NCBI GenBank assembly: GCA_038277395.1 | Contig: CM076189.1 | Span: 77,365,421-77,429,420, forward strand | DNA from: Dryocosmus kuriphilus | Lineage: Eukaryota; Arthropoda; Insecta; Hymenoptera; Cynipidae | DNA: 64,000 nt | Direction: 5' to 3' | Shown here: piece by piece, positions 47,531-58,267 of the stretch | How the letters are laid out: every line of letters begins with the position of its first letter | Numbering within the stretch: the stretch's first letter is position 1 | Notes under the pieces: generated by a model | Database searches by the model: none | Seen by the model: only the letters and a program-made list of their open reading frames with translations | What the model was told of the DNA's origin: nothing | Translations under genes and position numbers: made by a program

Positions 47531-50334
47531 CCAGAAGCAGCAGCCAGAAGGTATTAGGTTTATGTGAAGAATGACTTTCACGAATTTTATGAAATCTGAA
47601 CGTTTCATGACCCCATCAATCCGAAAGATCGGTTTTTACGACGGTGTCTGTCTCTCTGTCGTTGTCATCGTCGTCTTTGTCGTCGTTGTCCTCGGCGCCT
47701 GTTCCCAGGATAATTTTCGAAGGACTAATCGGCTTGGTTTGTTCTTTGGCACACTTTTCATGTTGCAAAAAGAAAGAAAGAGTTCGTTGACCAGTGGTCT
47801 TTCAGCAGTGGTTATGGTTTTATCCATCAAAAACGGTTTTTACAAAATCAAAAAATCAATTTTCCTACTAAATCCTGCGAGATACAAGAAAAAAAAAAAC
47901 GGTTGAAAGCAAAACTGTTCATCTCAAAAAAATCTACAAGTTTCATTTCAAACCTTTTTGGATAAAATGCAGGGTTTTTTTTTTTTTAAGCGAGAAAACG
48001 TTATTAAAAATAAAAGACTGCGTTTTCTTGCCAAAATGATCAACATATGAAAAAATTGGTGGTAAGTCAAGCAAAACTATGCAAGATGTGAGGAAATATT
48101 AACAAGCAGAATTGTTCACCTTTGAAAAAGCTACAAAATTTATTCATAAGACTCATCATTTTACTTTTTAAAGAAATGTGTTCAAAGAAAACGTAATTGT
48201 CGAGCGCGAAGCGCGAGTTTCATGATGAGAATGTATTCCTTAAGGTCGATAGAACCTTAAGTAAAATAATTTGTTTTGTAATTTGTAATACAAAATTCAG
48301 ATTTAATAATCTCATTAAAAGTAGGTCCTTTGAAATTTTAAGACCCACATAACGAATACCGTGCACGATGTGCAAGGACCAAAAATATCCGAGCGCGAAG
48401 CCCGACGCCTTAATATATCGGAGCCCGAAGAGCGATGACCAGCAGATCGCGCGCCCCAGGCGCGCTCATATTTCGTGCGAAGTATGGGATCAAAATGGGC
48501 CCGCGAAGCGGGCAGATTTTTTTATTGCTAATTCATCTTTCTTGTGTAGATGTTCAAAATTCTTATTTGAATTTCTTTGTGTTGATAAAATCAGTTACTT
48601 TTGGCTGATAAATAACCTTTTCTGTTTCAAGTCAACTATAATATTTTCGTTTGAGGATCCATCTTGTTTAGTTGAAGATTCGACTATTTTCTTAAAAAAC
48701 GTTTCTTAGTTATAAATTAAGCTAGCCGTTCAAGATTATGAAATATCTATTATTAAATACTCACGTTTTTTCTTCTTTCTTCGTTGAAAAAACTTGTTAA
48801 TAAAAAACGCCACATAATTTTTCTTACAGAATCAACTGGTCCACCACCACTCAATTTTGATGTACCTCATGCAACACCTTCTCGGGGTAATTAAAAAATT
48901 TATTAAAATAAATAGCAAAAAATTATGCACACATAGAATTCACTTTGTCATAGTTTTAAAAATTCCACAGGTTTTCATCATGATTGGTGGAATTTTTATT
49001 CACCACAGACCTCTTTTCGCACTTTAATAATATTTTAAAAATAATAATAACTAGTCAGCTTTCTATTGCCTTTAATTAATTAAAATTATTTTTTACTTTT
49101 TTCACTTTTTGTTTTTTTTCTTCTTCGTTTTTTAACTTAAAAAAAGGTATTTCAGGAATAACATAAGTAGACGATTAGTATACGTTACTGTCAAACACTG
49201 CTTTTTTCTTTATATTATACTATTTATTTATGTAGATGCAAGAAAAATGTTTCTCCAGAGTTGGAGCCGATTTCCGAAGTTTCGCTTCTAGAAATGATCG
49301 ATTGAAGTCAATTGAAAAATATAGAAGACAAATTTCGATCAATTTCATTTGTGTTTCCTAATTGGGCCCACACGGCTGAGAACGATTACGCTACCTTCAT
49401 TTTTAGAGATTCTAAGGCATTAGAAAATGTTTTAAAGGAGTTCGTGTAATTTTAAATGAATTAGCAAAATTTTTACTGATATCCAAAATGTTTCAAAGTG
49501 TTCTAATAGATTTCAAATTTTTTTTAAACTTTTTAAAGAACTTTAGAGAATTTGACGTGAATTGAAGGAATTTCAAGGAATTCTAATGCATTTCGAAACA
49601 TTTTAAAGGACTTCAAGTGATTTTTAATGATTTTAATGAACTTAAAGGGATTCGAAAAGTATCTCAGTGTTTTAAAAGATTTCAAAAGATTTTAAAACAT
49701 TTTAGAAGAATATCAAGCCATTTTTTAAGGAGTTTCAGCGAATTTTAAAGGATTTTGAAAAACTTTAAAATACTTTAAAAGATTTAAAATGAGTTTAAAG
49801 ATTTGTGAAGGCCTCACGTGATTTTAAGTATTTTTGAAAAATTGGAAGTGATTCTCAAAATATTTCAAACTGTATCAATAGATTACAAAATATTTTTAAA
49901 AGTTTGAAATGATTTAAAACGGTTTCGAGCCTATTAAAATACATTTAGCTAGTCTTAAAATTCCTAGAAGTCACTTGAAATACTCTTAAATTTTAAAAGA
50001 TGTCCTAAATCCATTAAAACACTTCTAAATATTTTTTAAATCAGTTCAAATTCTTTAATATCGTTTGAAATCTCTTGAAATCCTTTAAAATATCTTGTAA
50101 TGCCTTAATTTCTCTTAGGAATTTCAAAAACTTACATAAATCTCCTAAGATCCTTTAATATTTCTTGGAAATTCCTTGAATTTCTTCGAATTCATTCAAA
50201 ATGATCTGATATCTTCCGAAAAAAATGATCTGATATCTTACGGAAACTCTTTTAAGATCTTTAAAACTTCTCTAAAATTACTTAAAATTATTCAGTTTCT
50301 TCCAACATGCTTGCTTCAAAATTTTACGTTAAGA
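47531..50334 (+). repeat. Macro-repeat unit 7 (truncated)
   Basis: Modules: second CTCATCTCA-type block only (47550), GTCGTC microsatellite (47657-47692), CpG-rich block (48197-48520), splice-like module with TTCTTACAG acceptor (48830-48886), ORF remnant with an early TGA (from about 49262), phased AT array extended to about 880 bases (49445-50330). The GC block, tRNA-like element and everything downstream are missing. An AT palindrome-like stretch (50355-50420) follows, then mariner C. Confidence 0.75.
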
Positions 50335-51000
50335 CCGTATACTATGCTAGCTTATGCTTAAATTTTTTAATTAATTAAATTAGTTAATTAAATTTAATTA
50401 ATTTTTTAATTAATGATATACGAGTATATACCCATTTGTGTCCCATTTTAATGTATCAGCCCAAATATCTTCTAAAATACTTTGTTTACGAAAAAATGGT
50501 TGGGACAAAAGTGAGCCAAGACGGAGAGGGACAGAGAACTGTATCATCAGTTTTGATCTTGAGGTAAATTTTAAAGGTCATTTGAGGGTCAAGATGATTT
50601 TCTTAAATGGAAACTCCCATTTTTGACTTTGGATTTGAAAAGAGTGGAAAATTCTACGTCAAAAATGTCTTATGAGAAATTTGCTTTTGTGACCTTAGAA
50701 AGGTCAAATATCAAGGTAAAGTGTCTAAAAACGATCATATGCTCTTTTTATGAATTAATTGGTTCTCTGAGAGTAGCAAACGTTCAAAATGCTTTTAACA
50801 AGTCGATAGAATGTAAAAGTGTGAACCACCTTGACCATCTTGACCTGCAGGTAAATTCTCAAGATCATTTAAATTTTGAAAGTCAAAAAAAGTATTTTCA
50901 AGAGAAGTCAAATGAAGGGCAACTTTTTAAAAAGCTCTTAGAAACTTACTCTTAGCGTTTCCTGGAATCAACGACGTAGACGTAGTAGTTTCTGTTTCCT

Positions 51001-51164
51001 TTGGGGTGCTTATTTACCGTGAGTCCCCTTGACTGTCACGTTTGGGGTGCTTGTTTACCGTGAGTCCCCTTGCCTCTCACGTTTGAGATGCTTTTTTACC
51101 GTGAGTCCCCTTGCCTCTCACGTTTGGGGTGCTTATTTGTCGTGAGTCGCCTTGCCTCTCACCA
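51001..51164 (+). repeat. Four tandem copies of the 41-base hairpin module
   Basis: Units start at 51001, 51042, 51083 and 51124 (period exactly 41). Each holds a GGGGTGCTT-like word, then CGTGAG-TCCCCTTGCCT-CTCACG with minor changes, forming a 6-base stem. The array lies about 20 bases downstream of the transposase stop, as in mariner A. A further single copy, inverted, lies in the right arm (about 52738-52780). Confidence 0.85.
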
Positions 51165-51182
51165 TTGCTACCTGTGTTAGAA

Positions 51183-52214
51183 TCAGCCACAGATGAAATG
51201 TTCAAAATGTTCTCCATCAGGTTCAAAACACAAACGTAGACGTCTTTCATATTCGTCTACAGTTTTGAGCAAAGTTTGTCGAGAAATGGCTGTGCAGCCT
51301 GTCCGAATCCTTTCCATCAGATTTTCTCTTGTTGTAGGTCGTTGAGCAAACACTACATTTTTAATGTAACCCCATAGAAATAAATCAGGTGATGTTAGAT
51401 CTGGTTAGCAGGCGGGCCATTCGATTGGACCTCTACTTCCAATCCATCTCTCATTGAAATGTAAGTTCAAAAGCTCACGTACGATGAGTGCAAAATGCGG
51501 AGGAGCACCATCTTGTTGAAACCACATTCTTTGTCTTGTTGCTAAGTTATTTTTCTCCAACAGTCCTGGTAAATTATCCATTAACAACTCTAAGTATGTA
51601 TGTCTGTCAACGTTTCCGTCAAAAAAGTATGGTCCAAATACATAGCCATTTACTGTTCTGGACCACACCATAACACTCCATCGATGTTGATGATCCATCG
51701 GTCTGTACCAGTGAGGATTTTCATCCGACCAATAATGACAGTTATGTCTATTGAGCTGTCCATCGCTGCCGAATTGACTTTCATCTGAGAAAAGTACATA
51801 TGGAGAAAAACTAGGATCATTCTGTACAATCCGCAGAGCCCAATGACTAAAATTAGAACGCGATAAAATATGATGGGGCCTGGGGGCTTGCGTTAGAGTA
51901 ATGTGGTAAGCATGATAGTTCAGAGATCTTAAAATTCTTAATACTGTTGTGCGTGGTATACATATCTCTCTTTCAATTTGTCGAGTACTGATTTGTGAAT
52001 CAACATGAACGGCTGCTAGAGCAGTTAGAGCTCGTGTATCATTTTCGTCGTACTCTTTATGTTGGCGTTCACGAAGAAGAATCCCATTGCGATCTCTTTC
52101 AGTCAAATTTCTTATTGTTAGTCTGGAAGGATTTCTTCTATCTGGAAACCATTCAGCGTAAATTCTTGATGCAGCGGCGTAGATAACGTGACATTCCCCT
52201 AAAATTAGTACCAT
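51183..52214 (-). pseudogene. Mariner transposase (DD41D), nearly intact, one internal stop
   Basis: It starts MVLILGECHVIYAAASRIYA, and the first ATG fits the family's usual length of about 340 residues. The HTH region includes ISTRQIEREICIPRTTVLRI. Catalytic motifs: LFSDESQF (about 51790), QQDGAPPHF (about 51500) and PDLTSPDLFLWG (about 51390). All three Asp are present, and 41 residues separate the last two. The only lesion I see is a TAA at about 51406 in the WPAR.SPD motif. Beyond it the frame stays open to a TGA at 51183 (ending EHFEHFICG). The rosa-like mariner transposase cuts and pastes DNA at TA. It could be sequencing error or a recent nonsense mutation. Confidence 0.85.
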
Positions 52215-53239
52215 ATCAACGATTTCATAGGTAAGTAATCAGACATATTGCGAAATTTTTTTGAAAGCTAGCATAAAAAGTTTGACTAATAAATTAAGCT
52301 TTAATAATAAAAGTGTGTTTAAATAAGGAACATCCGATTACAAAAAAAGCACGAAAATCTAGAAACGCTGTAAATGTTCTGAGGACTATGACAAAGCTTT
52401 TATCGGTATTCTGTAAAAAAAAGTCAATAATCCTACAAAAGTATGTCGTCGCTAAAACAGTTGAAATGCCAAAACAAATGAATCCTCACACGCACTATGA
52501 AGAAACATACGAAAATCGAGAAACGCATTCAATGTTCCAAAAACTATACCAAAACCTTTTCTAATATGTATTATGAAAACAAAATGGATAATAATCAGAA
52601 AAACTTCGATTATCGAAAGAAAAGAACACTACATGCGACTAGTTTTCTCAACGGAATAAAAGAGCGGAGCATGAAGTGAATATCGTCACGAAAATAGTTG
52701 AAGTCAAAAACCAAACGAATGCTCAATGCTCACCCCAAAATGTGAGAGGCAAGGCGACTCACGGTAAATAAGCACCCCAAAGGAAACAGAACTTACTACG
52801 TCCACATCGTTGTTTCCGGGTAACGCTAAAAGTAAGGTTCTAAGAGCTTTTTAAACAGTTGCCCTTCATTTGACTTCTCTTCGAAAGACTTTTTTTGACT
52901 TTTAACCTTTAAATGACCTTGAAAATTTACCTGCAGGTCAAGATGGTCAAGGTGGGTGGTTCACACTTTTACATTCTGTCTGCTTGTTAAAGGCATCTTG
53001 AACTTTTGCTATTCTCAGAAAACCAATTAATTCAAAAAAAGAGCATACGACCGTTTTTAGACACTTTACCTTGATATTTGACCTTTCTAAGGTCACAAAA
53101 GCAAATTTCTCATAAGACATTTTTGACGTAGAATTTTCCACTCTTTTCAAATCCAAAGTCAAAAAAGGGGCTTCCATTTTAAAAAGTCATCTTGACCCTC
53201 AAGTGACCTTCAAAGTTGAAGAACTTGAATTCAAGAAGA

Positions 53240-53552
53240 ACTTCTTTCTTCTTCTTTCTTTAACTATGACAGTTCAAAATTTTAGTTTAACAAGAAGAAC
53301 TGTCTTTAAGAATTAGCGAGGGTGAAAAAGAGTAGAAAAGTATAAGAATCTTTTCAATCTTTCATTTTTCACTTTTCAATTTTACTCTATCACTAGCGGA
53401 CTCTACGGGAAACATAACTCACTGTTTCAAAACTTAAAAATCCTAATTCGTTATTGTTTGCTTGATATTAAAAATTTCATGAAAATTAATTTAAAAATGA
53501 AACAAGATCAAATTTACGATTTCTCTTTCAATTCCTGTCGAAAAATTTTTTT
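53240..53552. other. Unassigned AT-rich stretch
   Basis: This stretch begins with a CTT/GAA-rich tract (CTTCTTTCTTCTTCTTTC at about 53241). I see no gene, terminal repeat or macro-repeat module in it. Confidence 0.5.
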
Positions 53553-53936
53553 TCACAACTCGAGTATCGAAAAGTCGATTTTCGACGCCTGCAGAGCATG
53601 GCGAATTTGGCCGATTACACGTTGCTTCCTCAAGAGTGAGGAAAACAATCTTCGGGTTATATTACTCAACCCAAATGAGTGAGGAAAAGTCATCGGGTGT
53701 TTTCGTGTCAAATCGTAGCATATCGATGTACGATTCTCGCGCGCTCGCTTGTTCGTAGCTACGTTCACACCAATTTACACATTCAAAATGGCGTCTACGT
53801 CAAAACACAGAGCCGAAATGTTCGGTGATTCGGTGAAGAGGAGGACTATCTTACTGTACAGAAACAGGTGTCGTTTCGTATTTTAGGTCATGCTCTTCAT
53901 ACGTCGAAAATCGAATTTTCGATACACTCGATGTGA
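53553..53936. repeat. MITE-like element with ~34-base imperfect inverted ends
   Basis: TTCACAACTCGAGTATCG..TCGATTTTCGACG at the left is matched in inverse by CGTCGAAAATCGA..TTTTCGAT near 53900-53936, with about 29 of 34 positions pairing. The ~380-base interior holds a short ATG frame (MASTSKHRAEMFGDSVKRR, 33 codons) that I do not consider a gene. CACAACTCGA recurs just outside at 53949, which may be a second end. Confidence 0.5.
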
Positions 53937-53957
53937 AAAGTAGTATGCACAACTCGA

Positions 53958-54053
53958 TGAGAATTGACATATTTACCAGGGACCTGAAGTTGACGGCGGA
54001 AGGCCGTATGAATCGAGCTTCCTTCAGGTCCCTGGTAAATATGTCAATTCTCA
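53958..54053. repeat. Perfect 32-base inverted repeat, 32-base spacer
   Basis: TGAGAATTGACATATTTACC... (53958-53989) is the exact reverse complement of 54022-54053, with a 32-base spacer. It adjoins the MITE-like element and can form a strong cruciform or hairpin. No gene is near enough to call it a terminator. Confidence 0.8.
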
Positions 54054-54279
54054 ACTTTTTATGCAATGTACTATTAATATTAGGACGAAAAACGGCAAAC
54101 ATTTTTAAAGGAAAATATAAGCAAACCCACTTAATACAAATTATAGAAAAATAAAACTTTTGCCTGTCATTCAAGCGAATTTTGCACTTTTTTGTACAAT
54201 CCTACTGCTTTTTAACGTTAATTCGTTTTGTAGAACTATTTTTCTCGTTAAACTAACTATCAATCCTCAACTGAAAGGT

Positions 54280-55975
54280 GTATTGAAACTCGCGCTTCGC
54301 GCTCAATACGTGTTTTACCTCGCGCTACGCGCTTGGTGTTTGTGCATCCCCTGTGGCTTTAACTAATGCATTCTCATCACGTGTCTCGCGCTTGGCACTC
54401 GAATGAAGTTTCTCCAAAATGTGACACTTCTTTTGCAGTTTATGTGAAAATATAACTTTTCTATTTTCAGTAACATTTTACAAAATTAAAGCTAAAACTA
54501 TGAGTCCTATGAAAACATGGTCAGAAGCAAATATGTAAACCTTTTTGAGATGAATCATTTTTCTCTTGGACAAATGTCACATTTCGCATAGTTTCAAGGA
54601 AAAAATTAAATTCATGATTATTAATAACATTTTTCACGATTAAAACAAGAACCGTGTGTTTAAAAAAAAAAAAGTATAAAGAAAATTCTTAGATCTTTTT
54701 GAAATGAAGAACTACGCTTCTCAACATTTTTTTCGCAACTCGCATAGTTCGGTGGGAAAATTGAATTCTAGATTTTTATTGACAACATTGTTGAACATTA
54801 AAACGAACAAAAGTATGTGTTGTATCAAGAAATGGTATAATGAAAATTTGTACATATTTTTGAAATAAAAAACTTTCCTTCTTAACGTTTTTTGCGTATT
54901 TCGCATAGCTTTCCTGAAAAGCAGATTTTCAACTTTTTAATAATGTTTTTTTGATTAAAAAAACTGTTATACGTTTCACGAAAAGACTATGTGTTGAATC
55001 AGAAAATGGTTTAAAACACATTGGTTGTTCTCTCCAAGGCGAACAATTCTGTTTCTTAGTAATTTTTAGCATCTCGCATAATTTTATTTTTCAGCCAGAA
55101 AATGTAAAGAATTAAGAGATTCACGTCTTTGATATTCTGTAATCAACCGGTAAGCGTGAGAAACGTGACGAGAGTGCGCCTGATTAGCGGGCAGATTTTT
55201 TAATGACTTTTACTGACTTTCTTATTGACTTTATGGTAATATATCTTTCGATTAAAACAACTATTATACGTTTCATGAATAAACTATGCTTTGGATCAAA
55301 AATAGTTTTAGGCATATCCTGAGACCCTTTTAGGGTCAACAACTTTGGTTATTATGATTTTTTTCGTATCTTGCACATTTTGGCGCGAAATCTGGATTAT
55401 TTATTTTTAGAAAGAAATCATGATCGATAAAATCAGAACAGTTGGACAGAAACCGCTGGTTATCGAACTCGTCCTTACTTTTCGCGCCTCAAAGATGTCT
55501 GCCAAAGCGCAATCTAATCCGATTAGTCCTTCGAAAGTTATTGTGTTCACAGGATACAACGACAAGAACAACGGAAACAACGACAGACGGAGTTCAACGT
55601 AAAATATGTTTTTTTCGGATTCAGGGGGTCATGGAACTTCGAGATGTGATGAAGTACGCGATGGTCAATTTTCACATAAAACTAATACCTTCTCATTTAG
55701 ATGAGAATGTAATAATAAAAATTCCATTTTTCAACCAAACTATGTAAAAATTAGGAAATTCACGTTCTTGATACACCTTAATCAACTGGTAAGCGTGAGA
55801 AACGTGATGAGAATGCGCGTGAGTCGCGGGCAGATTTTTTAATAACCTTTTCTAACTTTTCTGTTGACTTTAAAGTAATGTACTTTTTGACTAAAACGAT
55901 TGTTATACGTTTCATGAATAAACGATGCGTTCGATAAAAAGTAGTTCTAAGCAGATTTGTAGACCTTTCTAAGGT
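54280..55975 (-). repeat. Reverse-oriented macro-repeat fragments
   Basis: CTCGCGCTTCGCGCTC (54290), the reverse of the CGAGATACAAAAAA/TTTTTGATAAAATG module (54440-54960) and reversed CTCATCTAAATGAG block (55690) show this is macro-repeat material on the opposite strand to units 1-7. A stretch with AAGCGTGAGAAACGTGA (55152 and 55793) through TACGTTTCATGAATAAAC is duplicated in tandem about 640 bases apart. The short forward frame at 55420-55602 is the mirror of similar non-gene frames on the minus strand in units 1, 4, 6 and 7. Confidence 0.65.
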
Positions 55976-55977
55976 AC

Positions 55978-56763
55978 AGGACAACCGGCATTATTATCAT
56001 CTTGTAAATGCTTACTCTGATGTTTCTAGATAATAATCGCGATTTCAGTACTGTACACATTGCATAGTAGTACCCATTGCCAGCGTTACTGTCGCTGGTT
56101 ATAATAGTCCCGAGGTATTTAAACTCATTAAATCTTTCAAATTATATACTTCAGGACACTTGATCCATATCTTCAATGCTTTGTTTTGATCTGTCGACGG
56201 TCAAATATTTTGTTTTAGATTTGCTAACTTCTAAGCCTATTGCCGTGGCCTTTGTGATCAAGATTTCCGCATTTTTATATACCGCTTGTTAATCACCTCC
56301 GAGTAAGTCAAGATCATCCTCATTACAGAATTTGTATTATCTCACTGAGAGTAGCACCGTAAGTATTCGTTTGTAATTGTCTGATCACATATTCTAAAAT
56401 TGAGTTGGAAAGGATGCACGAAAGCCCAGCGGCCTGTTTCAGGCCATCGCGAATTAAAACTCTTGAAACAATCTTCCCTTTACGCGTATTCTACACCTAC
56501 TACCGCTTAAGCAAACTTCGATAAGTCTAACCAATTACCTTGGTACATGGAGGAACTCCAGAATTCGGTACACTCGTGCGCATATAGTAGATTCGTAAGC
56601 TTTTTTGAAGTCGTTGAATAGCTGATGTATTGCTTCATTAAATCCCCATTTATTTACTAACGGTTGTCTAATTGTAAACATTTGATCGCTTCTAGAGGGG
56701 TTTCGGCGGAATCCATGCTCGTAATCCCCAAATATTTCAAGCAAAAGGTGTTAGTCTACTTAA
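55978..56763 (-). pseudogene. LINE reverse transcriptase fragment, C-terminal part (split by DIRS element)
   Basis: On the minus strand: SRLTPF next to the DIRS boundary, EIFGDYEHGFRRNPSRSDQ and IHQLFNDFKKAYEST (56590-56740), then further along ATAIGLEVSKSKTKYLTVDR (56200-56260) and EFKYLGTIITSDSNAGNGYY (56070-56130), SIYKMIIMPVVLY (about 55990). These are consecutive RT motifs of a non-LTR element different from the one at 27883. Several frame changes occur. The N-terminal continuation lies on the far side of the DIRS insertion (61927-62110). Confidence 0.75.
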
Positions 56764-56945
56764 AATTTGATGATTAAACGAACTTACCTGTAAGTGAAGT
56801 TCTATCATAATTGTATGAAGCGCCTTTTCCGAAGAAGATCAAATTTGTAGTGCGTCTACGATGCACCGATGTCGCCACAATCTTTACAGTCCAAAATTTT
56901 TCGTTATGGTCTGTGTCTGTGTATCTTGTACGCTCTGCTAATCAT
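56764..56945 (+). repeat. DIRS left inverted terminal repeat
   Basis: Bases 56837-56945 are the exact reverse complement of 61791-61899 (109 of 109). The outermost 77 bases (56764-56840) are instead the exact reverse complement of 57034-57110 in the internal complementary region, which is the classical DIRS arrangement for template switching. Confidence 0.92.
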
Positions 56946-57033
56946 ATTTTTAAAGTGCTGCCGTAACATTTAAAAGGGTCCTATTTGTTTATGACTCATA
57001 AACACATTTGAGGGAATCACAATGGGTGGGACT

Positions 57034-57148
57034 GATCTTCTTCGGAAAAGGCGCTTCATACAATTATGATAGAACTTCACTTACAGGTAAGTTCGTTTAA
57101 TCATCAAATTGTATTTCGCGCCTTTTCCTCGAAGATCAAATTTGTAGT
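57034..57148. repeat. DIRS internal complementary region
   Basis: Bases 57034-57110 complement the left outer end (56764-56840), and 57107-57148 complement the right outer end (61885-61926). The two halves overlap by AATT, so this region is a copy of the circle junction. In DIRS1 this sequence is thought to guide completion of the linear cDNA ends into a circle. It lies just downstream of the recombinase gene. Confidence 0.9.
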
Positions 57149-57270
57149 TGTTTAAAGTAAGTTACGGCAGAGATTAATTATGTAAGAAATTCCAAAAACG
57201 ATTTTTATTCTATGTGTAAAAAACAAAGAAAAAACTCGAACAATGTTTGTATGGTTATTATAAGGAATAA

Positions 57271-58267
57271 TTACTGGATTTTTCTATTCAGGACAGACTT
57301 CGCAAACGTGCCTTTTTGTTGAATAACACTACGGTCGTAAAATCTTGCAAAAGTCTTTGATTTCTCTGTCCAACCTGCAGCTTTCTTGATGGCATCAATG
57401 CTAACACCACTTCTCTTTGCCACTGAAGTCGAAGCATGCCGAGTACTGTACGCACCGAAGATGTCGGTATCTACTCCACTGTCTTTAAGAGTCTTCTTTA
57501 TCCACCGACTCAATGTCTGACTGGATACTTTGTTGTAAGGTTTTTTGAGAGCTATAAACAACTGTGTTTCCGTACCTCGTAAATCACGAGTCCTGTCCAA
57601 GTATGCGTCCAATGTTGAAGCCGGGCAAATTATTTTACTTTTATTAAAGTATGGGATGGCCAGTGTAAGCTGCGTTTTATTTAATCTTGAAGTCTTTATT
57701 CTGCTAGGAATCTTGATTTCAATAAGATCACCACTTTTCAATATTTCTTATATCAATTAATGCAATCGTCTGCATTCGTTGAGCCGTTACTAAAGCCAGC
57801 AATGTGACAAGTTTCATAGTGAGATGAGAAAACGAAATTTTATCATTCGAGCCCCATTCACTCACATGATCCAAAACGATTTGTGGGTCCCATGTTGCCT
57901 CATACTTCGGCTTTCCTGGCCTTAAATTACTGATACCAGTAAAAAATCTTCTCACCTGAGGATCTTCCCCCACTCCTGGTCCATGTAAAAGTGCAATCGC
58001 TGATCGGCAGGTGTTGAGAGTACCGTGGGATACACCTTTCTCGAACTCTTCTGTGAGGAATTTTAAAACCTGGTGTATATCGAATTTGTAGACATCAACG
58101 TTATTTCGTTGACAAAAAATCCACCACTTCTTTAGAGAACTGTCATATTGCTTAGTGGACGAATCTGACAAGGATGACGACATGATGGTGATTGCCTCTT
58201 CAGGAACATTCCTCCGTTTCATTGCCTCCCGGACAGTGTCCCTGCAACCAGGGTAATCCTCTGCCAA
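57271..58267 (-). pseudogene. DIRS tyrosine recombinase, one frameshift
   Basis: The N-terminal part (58267-57728) has the core-binding-like domain (SSSTKQYDSSLKKWWIFC written here as seen: SLSDSSTKQYDSSLKKWW), and TAQRMQTIALIDI with the first catalytic Arg. A one-base shift near 57735 moves the frame to 57741-57271. There YSTRHASTSVA (second Arg-His box), GWTEKSKTF and FYDRSV (candidate nucleophile Tyr) follow in family order. The recombinase inserts the circular DNA into the genome in place of an integrase. It overlaps the end of pol by about 48 bases. Confidence 0.85.

Larger units (their letters stand above)
50555..53225 (-). mobile_element. Mariner-type (DD41D) transposon C with long inverted subterminal repeats
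   Basis: The left arm (about 50555-51000) and right arm (about 52790-53225) are inverted copies: both contain AAAGAGTGGAAAATTCTACG and CTTGACCATCTTGACCTGCAG or their complements. These lie outside the hairpin modules and the transposase. I could not find a short outer terminal repeat with TA flanks, so the coordinates are the limits of visible inverted similarity, not proven ends. The subterminal AGGTCA-type words resemble those of A and B, but the sequence is otherwise different, so this is a related yet distinct family. Confidence 0.75.

Noticed and set aside
51001..51164. CRISPR array (41-base direct repeats)
   Set aside because: The period is filled by one repeated module without unique spacers, it lies inside a mariner element, and the genome is eukaryotic.
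53788..53886. Short ATG frame MASTSKHRAEMFGDSVKRR in a unique-looking stretch
   Set aside because: Only 33 codons, inside inverted ends of a MITE-like element, with no downstream exon evidence.
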